Positions 33,230-41,824 of a stretch of 64,000 nucleotides of DNA are shown in pieces. Under the pieces are notes generated by a model. That model made no database searches and was not told where the DNA came from. It was given only the letters and a program-made list of their open reading frames with translations. The position numbers and the translations under genes are program-made. Origin of the DNA: Bacteroidota bacterium (lineage in GTDB: Bacteria > Bacteroidota > Bacteroidia > Chitinophagales > LD1); the NCBI GenBank assembly GCA_018267385.1, contig JAFDYN010000009.1:1-64000 (forward strand). The letters run 5' to 3'. Each line of letters begins with the position of its first letter. The first letter of the stretch is position 1.

Positions 33230-34558
33230 TCAGAAGTGCGCTGCTACACGAAAGTAACCCGATGATCCGGGAAAGTACATAGGGAGCAGAGAGCCGATCA
33301 GGTTATTGCTGCCTATGATAAAGTCCAGGTTCTTCCACCGTTTGCCCACGTCCATACCCAGATTGAACAGTGAATAACCACCAGCGCCTGCACTGACAGA
33401 TGTGGTCCAGTCATGATCCAGGAGGAAGGCGGCTTTCACATAGCCATAGGCATAATAGTTTTTCAGCAGTCTGGTATTTACCGACGCAGTGAGGATCATG
33501 CTGTGCTTCTTGAGCTTGACCAGTCGTGAATAGTTGACCTGAAAAATCGTAGGCAGATTGGTAGCGTATGGATTGTTGCTTTTCTTAGGCCCTATCACGC
33601 CAAATACGGAGTCAAGTTTCAATCCTGCCAGGCCACTGCCTGAGAGATTGGTCAGGTCGCTGATCACTATACCATTATACCGTATCGCGGTATCGCCGAC
33701 ATAGTTGGTAGGACGGCGGTTCCAGTTGATATATCCCAAATCCTGTACCGTCACACTGAGGCGCCAGTTCTCCGCACTATAGCCGAGCTGCAGATCTGCA
33801 GAGAAGCCTTTGCCATCCAGATCAAAAAAACCGGAGGCGCCGTTATTAGCCTGATTGAATGTCATACTATAGGCCACATCAAGGTATTCGCCATATGGAG
33901 CGGTGTACAGGCTGCCCTTGGGGTTTTTGAGCTGCTGGTCGCTAAAACCCTGCAGGAAAGACACGTTTACACCACCAAAGAAGTGACCATCCGATTTGCT
34001 CACGCCGATAGAGTACTGATTATACATCAGATTCTCAAAGTTAATATTGCTAAGGCTAGCAGTTTTGTCCTCAAAGCGCTTATTGCCGTAAAACAGCAGC
34101 TCAAACGCATCGCGATCTGTGGTCAGAAAGCGCATATTGCGGTGGTAATAGGACACGTATAGGGAGACTGAAGGCTTTTTGAAATAATGCTTGTATGCGA
34201 GTCCTGCCTTCATTTCATCTTCGTACTTCATCAGCCGCGGCGCATAGCCTGCTACGCGGTCTTTGAGCGTGCCGGTGATCTCTTTGCCAGTGAGGAATGC
34301 ACCGGCAAATGTCGTGACGATAGCATTTGAGTTGACGTGAAAGTCGAAGTCGAGTTGTATCTCATTGGCATCATAGCACTCGGATAGAAGAGGACTGAGC
34401 GAGCTATACACATGGTCGTTATGGAATGTCGGTACCGGTGGCATCACCTTCACACAGTGGCAGACCATGTCCGCAGCATTTGCTGTGGCTGTGTCCTGCG
34501 CCAGAGATGTACAAACTGATATAATGAGTAGGATAAAGGCCGTATAGAAGTTTCTCAT
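33230..34558 (-). CDS. Outer-membrane beta-barrel protein, DUF5723-like
   Basis: 442 residues with signal peptide (NFYTAFILLIISVCTSLAQ). The rest is a series of amphipathic strands with aromatic girdles (KAGLAYKHYFKKPSVSLYVSYYHR, YSIGVSKSDGHFFGGVNVSFLQGF, FSADLQLGYSAENWRLSVTVQDLGYINW), ending with a Phe-terminal strand (YFRVAAHF), as outer-membrane barrels do. Strand order and the 'LQLGY...VQDLGYINW' segment resemble DUF5723 proteins. It is preceded by a large lipoprotein gene (16 bp gap) and overlaps, nearly, the flavoprotein gene. The lipoprotein-barrel pair may form an outer-membrane complex (inference). Confidence 0.78.
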   Translation of the reverse strand: MRNFYTAFILLIISVCTSLAQDTATANAADMVCHCVKVMPPVPTFHNDHVYSSLSPLLSECYDANEIQLDFDFHVNSNAIVTTFAGAFLTGKEITGTLKDRVAGYAPRLMKYEDEMKAGLAYKHYFKKPSVSLYVSYYHRNMRFLTTDRDAFELLFYGNKRFEDKTASLSNINFENLMYNQYSIGVSKSDGHFFGGVNVSFLQGFSDQQLKNPKGSLYTAPYGEYLDVAYSMTFNQANNGASGFFDLDGKGFSADLQLGYSAENWRLSVTVQDLGYINWNRRPTNYVGDTAIRYNGIVISDLTNLSGSGLAGLKLDSVFGVIGPKKSNNPYATNLPTIFQVNYSRLVKLKKHSMILTASVNTRLLKNYYAYGYVKAAFLLDHDWTTSVSAGAGGYSLFNLGMDVGKRWKNLDFIIGSNNLIGSLLPMYFPGSSGYFRVAAHF

Positions 34559-34574
34559 GCTTGGTCCCGCTGCG

Positions 34575-36698
34575 TTAGAATTTTACTTTGTAATTGAAAT
34601 CGCCCGTGATCGTAGCGTTGATATTGTAGTCACTGTATATTTTCAGGTATTGCCCGTTGCAGGTAGCATTGCTGGACTTCGTATTGAATACTACTGTCAT
34701 GATAGCGTGCTGCGCAAAGCGTAGCTTGTCTATCACGTCTGCACTGGCGTTGACATTGATCATTGATTTCTTTGATTCGGTAGCCCTGCAGTTGCTATTG
34801 ATCGGAGCCGCATCTACCTGTGCATTATTCAGAATGGTGTCGAGTTTATTCCATGCACTGTCATAGGCTACCAGCGTGATATTGGACTGCAGCGGAAATT
34901 TATTGTACAGGATCACGTGCAGCACGCCATCTTTGATATTTGCTACGTCCTTTTGGCTGTATCCCAGGCTGAAATTGAACGAATCGCGAAGGGTCAGGTT
35001 ATTGGCTATCAGGCTAAGCGGCAGGTTTATATCGAGGTTCACCTTCATGCGGCTGTCTATGTAGGCGAAATCGTCGTATGTGCCACGGTTGCCGTTAGGG
35101 TTAGTTTGTATCTTGACATCATACGCTATCTGATTGGGCAGATTGCTGATAAAGTCTGCAATGTTTGATGTCGTACTATTGATATTAAAAGTAGTCGTGC
35201 GTGGCGTAAGAGGAAAATCGGTCGCCTTGCCTACGTATAGCTGCCTGCCTATGACAGGGCTGGATGAGTGGTCTGCCAGCGATACTGTGGTACCGTTATT
35301 ATTGATACCCGTCAGGCTATTGATCAATACCTGGCCATCCACACCAATGCCGTTTTCTACTGATACGGATAGGGACGCCTTATCAAACTTCAGTGCATCA
35401 GAAGTGTTGCCAGCAAACAGATCAGCTATCGTAAATGGAGAAGTCCCGGTATAATTGATCGTATCCCGCCCTGCATAGCCCTTTATATATCTCGGCTTGA
35501 TATTGCGCAGAAAGTATTGGATGTGGATGCTGTCTGAGTTTGAAATGTGAGTTTGTACTCCATTAGAATCAATATGCACCTTCACGATCTGAGTATAAGT
35601 ATTAAACTTAGTGCCATCAGTTCCGGTGAGATTGATGGAATATCCTGTAAGGTCATAACTCTGATCAATACTACCTAACTGATTTCCTTGGGCAGCTGCA
35701 ATATTAGTGGTAGCAGTGAGTGGGTTGCCTGACCTATCATAGGCTCCGATCATCTGGTAAGTGAGCTTGATAGGCTGATGGATAGAACTAGTTATATGTA
35801 CATCCAGTTCCCCCTGGCTGCAATCTATATATGTAAATTTTCTTTCGCCTACGTTTTGTGTTAGCTCCTGATTTTGGGTGATCAGATCCTGTGATGGGAA
35901 AATTGCTATTGCATCGCTTGCCCTTACATCGCCAATATATGCGGTGATAAAAATATTGTTAGAGGTATCTATAGTGACTAACTGACCGTTGCTACCAGGG
36001 GAGGAGAAATTGGTTACTTTTAAAGATACATTGCTGCTCACGGTTTTTCCTACCAAACTATAATACCGATAGGCATGTGCACCGGGCATAATAGAAGGAA
36101 TATTATCAGACAGAATTACTGTATTGGAGTCAGTGTTGATGATCTGATATGAGAGGTTTTGAATTTCAACTGGCAAATGATTGTATATAAATATCTCAAG
36201 GTACCCCCTGGCAATAGTTACAGTATTAAAGTAGCTGGAAGCATTAAAGTTAAAGGGGGAAAGGGGCAAATTTGATATTGACGAAAGGGAATCTTGCTGG
36301 CCATTTTTGCTGATCAGATAATAGCCAAGGAGAGGCTGTCCGTTATTAATAAGGTTTTGAGCCATAGCTCCTAAAGAGACACTAAATTGTGTATAGCTAT
36401 TGGGTATATTAAGCGAGTCCACACTGTATTTCTGACCTATAGAGGTGTCAGGTATGTGTATATACTGATCCGCCAGATTTAGCTCATAAACCGTATTCTG
36501 ATAAGATATCGTAAGCGAACTATCTGAATTAGTTTTAAGTATAGAATCTTTGACCAGATTAGCTATGGTTACATTGGTCGTAGCGAGAGGAGCTACCAAT
36601 CCTGTATCCCATCCGGTCCCGTCACGTTTACAAGAGGGAAGAAGCGCAATCAATGCAATAAACGACAATAGAGAGATGTGCTTAATTCTTTTGGTCAC
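34575..36698 (-). CDS. Large lipoprotein of unknown function
   Basis: 707 residues. A lipoprotein signal (IKHISLLSFIALIALLPSC) places lipid at Cys23. The body is predicted to be almost all beta-strand, rich in Asn, Ser and Thr, with no domain I can name; strand pairs such as HIPDTSIGQKYSVDSLNIP and LRDSFNFSLGYSQKDVANIKDGVLHVILYNKFPL recur with similar spacing, suggesting several related sandwich domains. The beginning of the gene (higher coordinates, about 35.5-36.7 kb) is visibly more A+T-rich than the end, unusual within one gene. It heads the operon with the DUF5723-like barrel and probably works with it at the outer membrane. Confidence 0.8.
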   Translation of the reverse strand: MTKRIKHISLLSFIALIALLPSCKRDGTGWDTGLVAPLATTNVTIANLVKDSILKTNSDSSLTISYQNTVYELNLADQYIHIPDTSIGQKYSVDSLNIPNSYTQFSVSLGAMAQNLINNGQPLLGYYLISKNGQQDSLSSISNLPLSPFNFNASSYFNTVTIARGYLEIFIYNHLPVEIQNLSYQIINTDSNTVILSDNIPSIMPGAHAYRYYSLVGKTVSSNVSLKVTNFSSPGSNGQLVTIDTSNNIFITAYIGDVRASDAIAIFPSQDLITQNQELTQNVGERKFTYIDCSQGELDVHITSSIHQPIKLTYQMIGAYDRSGNPLTATTNIAAAQGNQLGSIDQSYDLTGYSINLTGTDGTKFNTYTQIVKVHIDSNGVQTHISNSDSIHIQYFLRNIKPRYIKGYAGRDTINYTGTSPFTIADLFAGNTSDALKFDKASLSVSVENGIGVDGQVLINSLTGINNNGTTVSLADHSSSPVIGRQLYVGKATDFPLTPRTTTFNINSTTSNIADFISNLPNQIAYDVKIQTNPNGNRGTYDDFAYIDSRMKVNLDINLPLSLIANNLTLRDSFNFSLGYSQKDVANIKDGVLHVILYNKFPLQSNITLVAYDSAWNKLDTILNNAQVDAAPINSNCRATESKKSMINVNASADVIDKLRFAQHAIMTVVFNTKSSNATCNGQYLKIYSDYNINATITGDFNYKVKF

Positions 36699-36796
36699 CT
36701 TAAAGTTCTAGTTTCGACTAAATTACGACTTAATCCTAAATATTCAGTACTGCCGCTGTGAATATCTACTATGAAGACGATATTCTATACATTTGG

Positions 36797-38059
36797 ATGG
36801 ATATGTATAAAAATAAAGGGGCTTCGAGAGATTGGGTTTTAGCTCTCCAGGTCTTGTTGGTACTGGCGGTATTAGTGCTTTTGATAATTTACTTTGCCGC
36901 ATGTAGTCGCAAGGGAGGCGATTTTGTTACGTTTCTTGAGGCGGCTACTAAAATGTGGGAGGGTAAAAATATTTATTCTCCGCCCTACATCAATCTTAGG
37001 TATAGCTATAGTCCCTTTTGGGCTATGATACTGATACCTTTTGCGTTGCTGCCTACCGCAGTAGGCGCATTTATGTGGCTGGTCATTAGTCTTATTCTTT
37101 TTATTCGAACAATTTGGCTGTTGCGACATGAATTTAATGTAAGAATATCGGACCACAAGCTAGATCAGGTGCTTTGGCTTTTTATACTTCTCTATATATC
37201 TCGCTATCTGGAGTTGAACTTTCACCACGTTCAGATGACAATATTCCTGGCATGGCTAATGATAGAGGCCTTGTATCGGTGTGAGGGGCGAGAAATCATA
37301 GCGGGAACATTGATCGGAATCGGCACCATTGTAAAGGTGATGCCCGTAGTTATGATACCGTACTTTATATATCGTAGAAGGTTTGTCGCGGCAAGTAGTG
37401 CTATAGCCACTGTGGTGGTATGCTTTTTTATTCCGCTGGTTTTTATTGGCCGCTCCTTGTTCTGGGAGATGAATCAGAGCTGGTATGGCATACTCAGGCC
37501 GGATAGCCCGGAGTTTCAGTCTGAAGTCAGTTGGCACCTTCCACAGAACCTAAGCCTGCTACTATACAGACTGCTGGTTAATACCGGTGCTCCGTATGCG
37601 CACCCTGTATTGAACCTGACATACAGTCAGGCTACAGTCATAATATGGATTGTAATAGCATTCCTAATATTGCTCACACTTTATTTTCTGTCTACAATAC
37701 CATTTGTGAAAGTCATCAATAGATCGCATCAGCTTTACGAATTAAGCTACATAATGCTGCTGATCCCCCTTATATTCCCTCACCAGATGAAGTATGCATT
37801 TTATTTTGTACTACCGGCTATATCCTGTCTCATGGTATATCTGGTGGCACAGTATCCAATGGAAAAACAAACGATACGATACAGGATAATAGCGGCTTTG
37901 GTATTGGTATCATTCATTCTTGGCACAGCTACTACAGATTTAGTGATCGGTATGGATCTTAGTACTATTACTCAGCACTACAAGACCATTACGATTGGAA
38001 CTCTGCTTCTGATACCTGCATTAGCGATAAGCAGAGGATACTTTACCAACATAGAATAA
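36797..38059 (+). CDS. GT87 / DUF2029-type integral membrane glycosyltransferase
   Basis: About 420 residues from the ATG at 36797; a GTG at 36758 and an ATG at 36803 are alternatives. It has some nine to eleven membrane helices. The first periplasmic loop carries GGDFVTFLEAATKMWEGKNIYSPPYINLRYSYSPFWAMILIPFALLP, the pattern of GT87 (an acidic residue after TM1 and a Y-x-Y-S/P-P-x-x-A-x-x-x-x-P-F block). Such enzymes use polyprenyl-phosphate sugars to extend cell-envelope glycans. A TACATTTG box (36788-36795) directly precedes the ATG. The gene and the adjoining part of the divergent lipoprotein gene are more A+T-rich than the window in general, which may reflect transfer. Confidence 0.85.
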   Translation: MDMYKNKGASRDWVLALQVLLVLAVLVLLIIYFAACSRKGGDFVTFLEAATKMWEGKNIYSPPYINLRYSYSPFWAMILIPFALLPTAVGAFMWLVISLILFIRTIWLLRHEFNVRISDHKLDQVLWLFILLYISRYLELNFHHVQMTIFLAWLMIEALYRCEGREIIAGTLIGIGTIVKVMPVVMIPYFIYRRRFVAASSAIATVVVCFFIPLVFIGRSLFWEMNQSWYGILRPDSPEFQSEVSWHLPQNLSLLLYRLLVNTGAPYAHPVLNLTYSQATVIIWIVIAFLILLTLYFLSTIPFVKVINRSHQLYELSYIMLLIPLIFPHQMKYAFYFVLPAISCLMVYLVAQYPMEKQTIRYRIIAALVLVSFILGTATTDLVIGMDLSTITQHYKTITIGTLLLIPALAISRGYFTNIE

Positions 38060-38061
38060 TA

Positions 38062-38610
38062 CTATCTCCTGTCATGTTTCAGCCATGCCTTGCTGCCTGC
38101 GCCCGTGATATAGTATTTGCCACCTTTGGGCGAGCTGTATACTTTCTGGCCGCTGGGGCCTTTCATCGTGCGGTCCTCGGGGTCTTTGACCGCAGCATTA
38201 GCTTTCTCCTCTGCGCTACTATTAGGGCGGTTTTCTTCTTTCTTGGCTTCTATCTTGTCGTGCTCGGCCTTCTTAGCTGCTTTGGTAGCCGCTTCTTTTT
38301 TGCGAGCGTTGTTCATGATCTTTACATTGCGCAGAGAGTCTGCTCGGATCGACTTTGCCGTTGCCGGTTTGCTATGCCGCTTTTTGCCGGTCACGCTGGT
38401 AGCCTCTGATGGGTCTTTAGGGGCCTTCTTTTGTTTTACCTCAGCAGTATCACTACCCTCGGCCTGTTCCTTTGCAGTCTCTATTTTCTCCGTCTTAGGC
38501 TTCTTGTGTTTTTTCTTGTCAGCCTTTGGAGTTTCGGCCTCCTGCGCGTGGAGCGTAGCGGCACTGGCGGACAGGAGCAGGAGCAGCGTGATATACTTTA
38601 GGAACTTCAT
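38062..38610 (-). CDS. Lysine-rich exported protein with PxGGxYY C-terminal motif
   Basis: 182 residues. A signal peptide (KFLKYITLLLLLSASAATLHAQ) is followed by a ~120-residue low-complexity part of Lys, Glu, Ala and Ser, probably disordered or coiled. The end, GPSGQKVYSSPKGGKYYITGAGSKAWLKHDRR, matches a short motif (G-x-x-V-Y-x-S/G-P-K-G-G-x-Y-Y-I) seen at the ends of various secreted bacterial proteins. No enzymatic motif is present. The stop lies 2 bp from the end of the converging GT87 gene, and the start lies 8 bp downstream of the next upstream gene's stop, so the two minus-strand genes form an operon. Confidence 0.8.
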   Translation of the reverse strand: MKFLKYITLLLLLSASAATLHAQEAETPKADKKKHKKPKTEKIETAKEQAEGSDTAEVKQKKAPKDPSEATSVTGKKRHSKPATAKSIRADSLRNVKIMNNARKKEAATKAAKKAEHDKIEAKKEENRPNSSAEEKANAAVKDPEDRTMKGPSGQKVYSSPKGGKYYITGAGSKAWLKHDRR

Positions 38611-38618
38611 GTGGAGGG

Positions 38619-39878
38619 TTATGTCTTTTGTTTTTTCTTGCGTGCAGCAGGGAAAAGGACGTTATTCAATATCAGCCGGTAGCCCGGTGAGTTCGGGTGC
38701 AGGTTGAGGTCTGTCTTGGGATCACCTACGAGGTGCTGGTAGTCCTCCGGGTCGTGGCCGCCATAGAAGGTCCACATTCCCTTGCCAAACTCTCCATGTA
38801 TGTAGCGCGCTTCATTTGCTGCTTTATTCTGGCCCATGATCAGGACATTCTTCTTGACATAGTTCTTGTTGAAGGCCGTTGTTTGCCCCAGAAAGCCCTT
38901 TACAGTTTTGGTATGGCACTGAGTGAGCATGGTAGGCACCTGGTCCCATTTGGCAGAGAAGTCAAACAGCGTAAAGTAATCGAGGTCTTTCTGCACCGTC
39001 CTGCCAAAGTTGGCATCTATATCAGAGTATTCGTACTCATATGGATTGCTGCGCAGGTGATAGTTCTCAAATGCAAAACCCTGTGTGAAATCCAGGCGCT
39101 GCTGCGCGTTGGGATCCTGCGGGTCGTGGTCATACATCACATCGCAGATGTCGGTATTATATGCATCGAGAGCGATGTCATAGGAGTCAGTAGCGCTGCA
39201 CATAGCAAACATGAAACCTCCGCCGCCTACGAAGTCACGTATCTTCTGAGCCACGGCCAGCTTGAGTTTGGAGACTTTGGCAAAGCCCCGGCGTTTGGCT
39301 ATTTCCTCGAGGTCTGCTACCTGGTCCTGGTACCATTTGGCAGTAGAGTAGGAGGCGTAGAATTTACCATACTGCCCTGTAAAGTCCTCATGGTGCAGGT
39401 GCAGCCAGTCATACTTTGCCAGCTTGTCATCCAGCACCTCATCGTCATAGATAGCATCGTATGGTATCTCAGCATAGGTGAGCACCATCGTGACCGCATC
39501 ATCCCACGGCTGCATGGAGCGCGGCTGATAGACTGCCATGCGCGGCGCCTTCTCTAGCTTTACTACGTCCATATTGGCCTCCGGGTTGGCTATTTCATTC
39601 AGTATTCCCGTGTACTGACCATCGGCTATCACCTCAGCAGAGACACCGCGTACGGTGCATTCGGTCTCGATATTAGAGACATATTTGGTAGCAAAACTGC
39701 CACCGCGATAGTTGAGCAGCCAGTCTACCTCACCGCCATTCTTTAGTATCCAGAAAGCAATGCCATAGGCCTTCAGGTGGTTCTTCTGCGCGAGGTCCAT
39801 AGGGATCAGGACATAAGAAGCCTGCGCCAGCCCAGAGGAGAGCAGCATACATAGCAGGATTATTCGCCGTGTGATCAT
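38619..39878 (-). CDS. Exported protein of the group usually labelled 'asparagine synthetase B'
   Basis: 419 residues from the ATG at 39878 (a TTG 18 bp upstream is open). A signal peptide (RRIILLCMLLSSGLAQA) precedes a conserved body: LIPMDLAQKNHLKAYGIAFWILKNGGEVDWLLNYRGGSF, WDDAVTMVLTYAEIPYDAIYD, DWLHLHHEDFTGQYGKF, and the end GMWTFYGGHDPEDYQHLVGDPKTDLNLHPNSPGYRLILNNVLFPA. I know this group from Bacteroidota, where databases often call it asparagine synthetase B. However, it has neither an N-terminal Cys glutaminase nor the synthetase P-loop, and it carries an export signal, so that name is doubtful. The GGHDPEDYQH and HLHHEDF motifs could form a metal site (inference). Confidence 0.82.
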   Translation of the reverse strand: MITRRIILLCMLLSSGLAQASYVLIPMDLAQKNHLKAYGIAFWILKNGGEVDWLLNYRGGSFATKYVSNIETECTVRGVSAEVIADGQYTGILNEIANPEANMDVVKLEKAPRMAVYQPRSMQPWDDAVTMVLTYAEIPYDAIYDDEVLDDKLAKYDWLHLHHEDFTGQYGKFYASYSTAKWYQDQVADLEEIAKRRGFAKVSKLKLAVAQKIRDFVGGGGFMFAMCSATDSYDIALDAYNTDICDVMYDHDPQDPNAQQRLDFTQGFAFENYHLRSNPYEYEYSDIDANFGRTVQKDLDYFTLFDFSAKWDQVPTMLTQCHTKTVKGFLGQTTAFNKNYVKKNVLIMGQNKAANEARYIHGEFGKGMWTFYGGHDPEDYQHLVGDPKTDLNLHPNSPGYRLILNNVLFPAARKKKQKT

Positions 39879-39953
39879 AGGGCTAAAGTTCGGCAAAAAC
39901 CGTCAAAGTACCGATAGGGTAGTAGATGGGTTAGTATATTTTAGGAAAGAAGC

Positions 39954-40373
39954 TTAGAACCTCTCCACGCCGGCAAAGTGGAATGATGCCTCGATAGCAG
40001 CATTCTCATCAGAGTCAGAGCCGTGTACGGCATTGCGCTCGATATCTGTAGCATACAGCTTGCGGATAGTACCTTCTGCAGCATTGGCCGGGTTGGTAGC
40101 ACCGATCAGCTTGCGGAAATCTTCTACAGCGTTGTCTTTCTCCAGTACTGCGGCTACGATAGGGCCCTCAGTCATGAATTTAACGAGGTCGCCGAAGAAG
40201 CCACGCTCTTTGTGCACTGCATAAAACTCTTCGGCCTTCTCCTTGGAGAGGCGGGTGAGCTTCATTGCCTGTATCTTGAATCCTGACTGGATGATGAGGT
40301 CTATTATTTTACCGGAGTTGCCGGCTGCTACTGCGTCCGGCTTGATCATCGTCAGGGTGATATTGCTTGCCAT
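39954..40373 (-). CDS. ndk: Nucleoside diphosphate kinase
   Basis: 139 residues from the ATG at 40373 ([18 protein letters not shown]). It exchanges gamma-phosphates between nucleoside tri- and diphosphates. Active-site His117 sits in the invariant N-x-V-H-G-S-D-S; the KPDAV start, [15 protein letters not shown] and [14 protein letters not shown] nucleotide segments are all present. The frame is open upstream by 21 codons, but those residues do not belong to the family. It has normal length and no oddities. A 75-bp gap separates it from the downstream minus-strand gene. Confidence 0.97.
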   Translation of the reverse strand: MASNITLTMIKPDAVAAGNSGKIIDLIIQSGFKIQAMKLTRLSKEKAEEFYAVHKERGFFGDLVKFMTEGPIVAAVLEKDNAVEDFRKLIGATNPANAAEGTIRKLYATDIERNAVHGSDSDENAAIEASFHFAGVERF

Positions 40374-40496
40374 TATATAGTGTTTTTGTGTTGTTAAATT
40401 GCGCGGCAAATGTAGCCTATCACTCGGATATATCAAATGAGTATCCGCATTTTTTATAAAACAGCAAAAAAGATATATATAATATCTGCGAAGGTA

Positions 40497-41747
40497 TCAG
40501 CCTATCACGATACCTGCTATGGTAGCACTGAGATAGGAGGCGAGTGTGCCGGCTATGAGCGCGCGGATGCCCAGCTGAGCCAGGTCTGCCCGGCGGCTGG
40601 GAGCCAGCTCACCTATACCACCGATCTGCATGCCTACTGATGAGAAGTTGGCAAAGCCGCAGAGTGCAAAGCTTACGATGGCTTGCGCCTTCTCTGACAT
40701 GGTCGCCTTGATCTGTACAAAGTTGAGGTAGGCAACAAACTCATTGATGGTCATCTTTTGGCCCATCAGCGTGGCACACTTGGTCACATCATCATAGGGT
40801 ATACCCATAGCATACGCAAAAGGCCAGAACAGCCAGCCAAAGATCATATTGAGGCTGAGGTCGGGTATGGGATTGCCGAGCAGGCCGTTTGCTTTGACCA
40901 GCAGATAGTTGATCAGCGCTATGAGCGCTATGAAGCCTATCAGCATGGCTATGACATTGATAGATATCTTCATGCCATCTGCTGCACCATGAGAGATGGC
41001 GTCTATCACATTGGCATAGTGGCTCTTCACCTCTATAGATACTTTGCCCTGCGTCTGGGGCACCTCAGTCTCCGGGTAGATGATCTTAGATATCACGATA
41101 GCAGCCGGTGCAGCCATCAGGCTGGCGGCTATCAGGTAGTCAGCCTTGACACCAAAGCCTACATACACGATCAGGATACCACCGGCTATGCAGGCCATGC
41201 TGCCCGCCATAGAGGTCAGTATCTCACTGCGGGTCATGCCCTCCAGATAGGGACGGATCATGACCTGCGCCTCTACCTGCCCCACAAATGCACTGGCCAC
41301 ATTGCTCAATGCCTCTGCTCCGCTCACTTTCATGATGGCATTGACACCTTTGGCTATGATGGCTACCACACGCTGCATCAGGCCTATGTGATAGAGTATA
41401 GCTACCAGCACGCAGACCAGAATGATCGTAGCAGGGATATTAAAGGCAAATACAAATCCGTTGCTCGGACCGAAGACTTTGCCTAGCTCACTGGCATCAG
41501 GCAGCACACCTCCCAAAACGAATTTGGCTCCTTCACGTGCAAACGCTTCTATTTTCTGCATGCCTTTGCCTAAGGTTTGAAAGAATGCCTGTACAGGAGG
41601 AACCTTCAGGATCAGCAGTGCCAGCGCGAGCTGCAGCCCCAGGCCGCTCAGCACCAGGCGATAGTTGATCTTCTTCTTATTGTTTGATAACAAAAAGGCA
41701 ACGCCCAGTATCAGCGCGATGCCTAATAGTCCCGTGAATCTCTGCAT
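40497..41747 (-). CDS. NupC-type concentrative nucleoside transporter
   Basis: 416 residues from the ATG at 41747 (MQRFTGLLGIALILGVAFLLS); the frame begins 11 codons earlier at a TTG. About ten membrane segments. The family blocks are FVGQVEAQVMIRPYLEGMTRSEILTSMAGSMACIAGGILIVYVGFGV (gate and nucleoside site), EVPQTQG before the central domain, and FALCGFANFSSVGMQIGGIGELAPSRRADLAQLGIRALIAGTLASYLSATIAG at the end. CNT proteins import nucleosides with sodium or protons. Its neighbour ndk, in the same direction with a 123-bp gap, fits nucleoside salvage. Confidence 0.92.
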   Translation of the reverse strand: MQRFTGLLGIALILGVAFLLSNNKKKINYRLVLSGLGLQLALALLILKVPPVQAFFQTLGKGMQKIEAFAREGAKFVLGGVLPDASELGKVFGPSNGFVFAFNIPATIILVCVLVAILYHIGLMQRVVAIIAKGVNAIMKVSGAEALSNVASAFVGQVEAQVMIRPYLEGMTRSEILTSMAGSMACIAGGILIVYVGFGVKADYLIAASLMAAPAAIVISKIIYPETEVPQTQGKVSIEVKSHYANVIDAISHGAADGMKISINVIAMLIGFIALIALINYLLVKANGLLGNPIPDLSLNMIFGWLFWPFAYAMGIPYDDVTKCATLMGQKMTINEFVAYLNFVQIKATMSEKAQAIVSFALCGFANFSSVGMQIGGIGELAPSRRADLAQLGIRALIAGTLASYLSATIAGIVIG

Positions 41748-41824
41748 AAAAAGGCTGTAGATTAGATTGATAAACTGCAATCTAGCAAAAAATGTGAAAG
41801 ATGGTACCTGTACTGATCTGCTGC

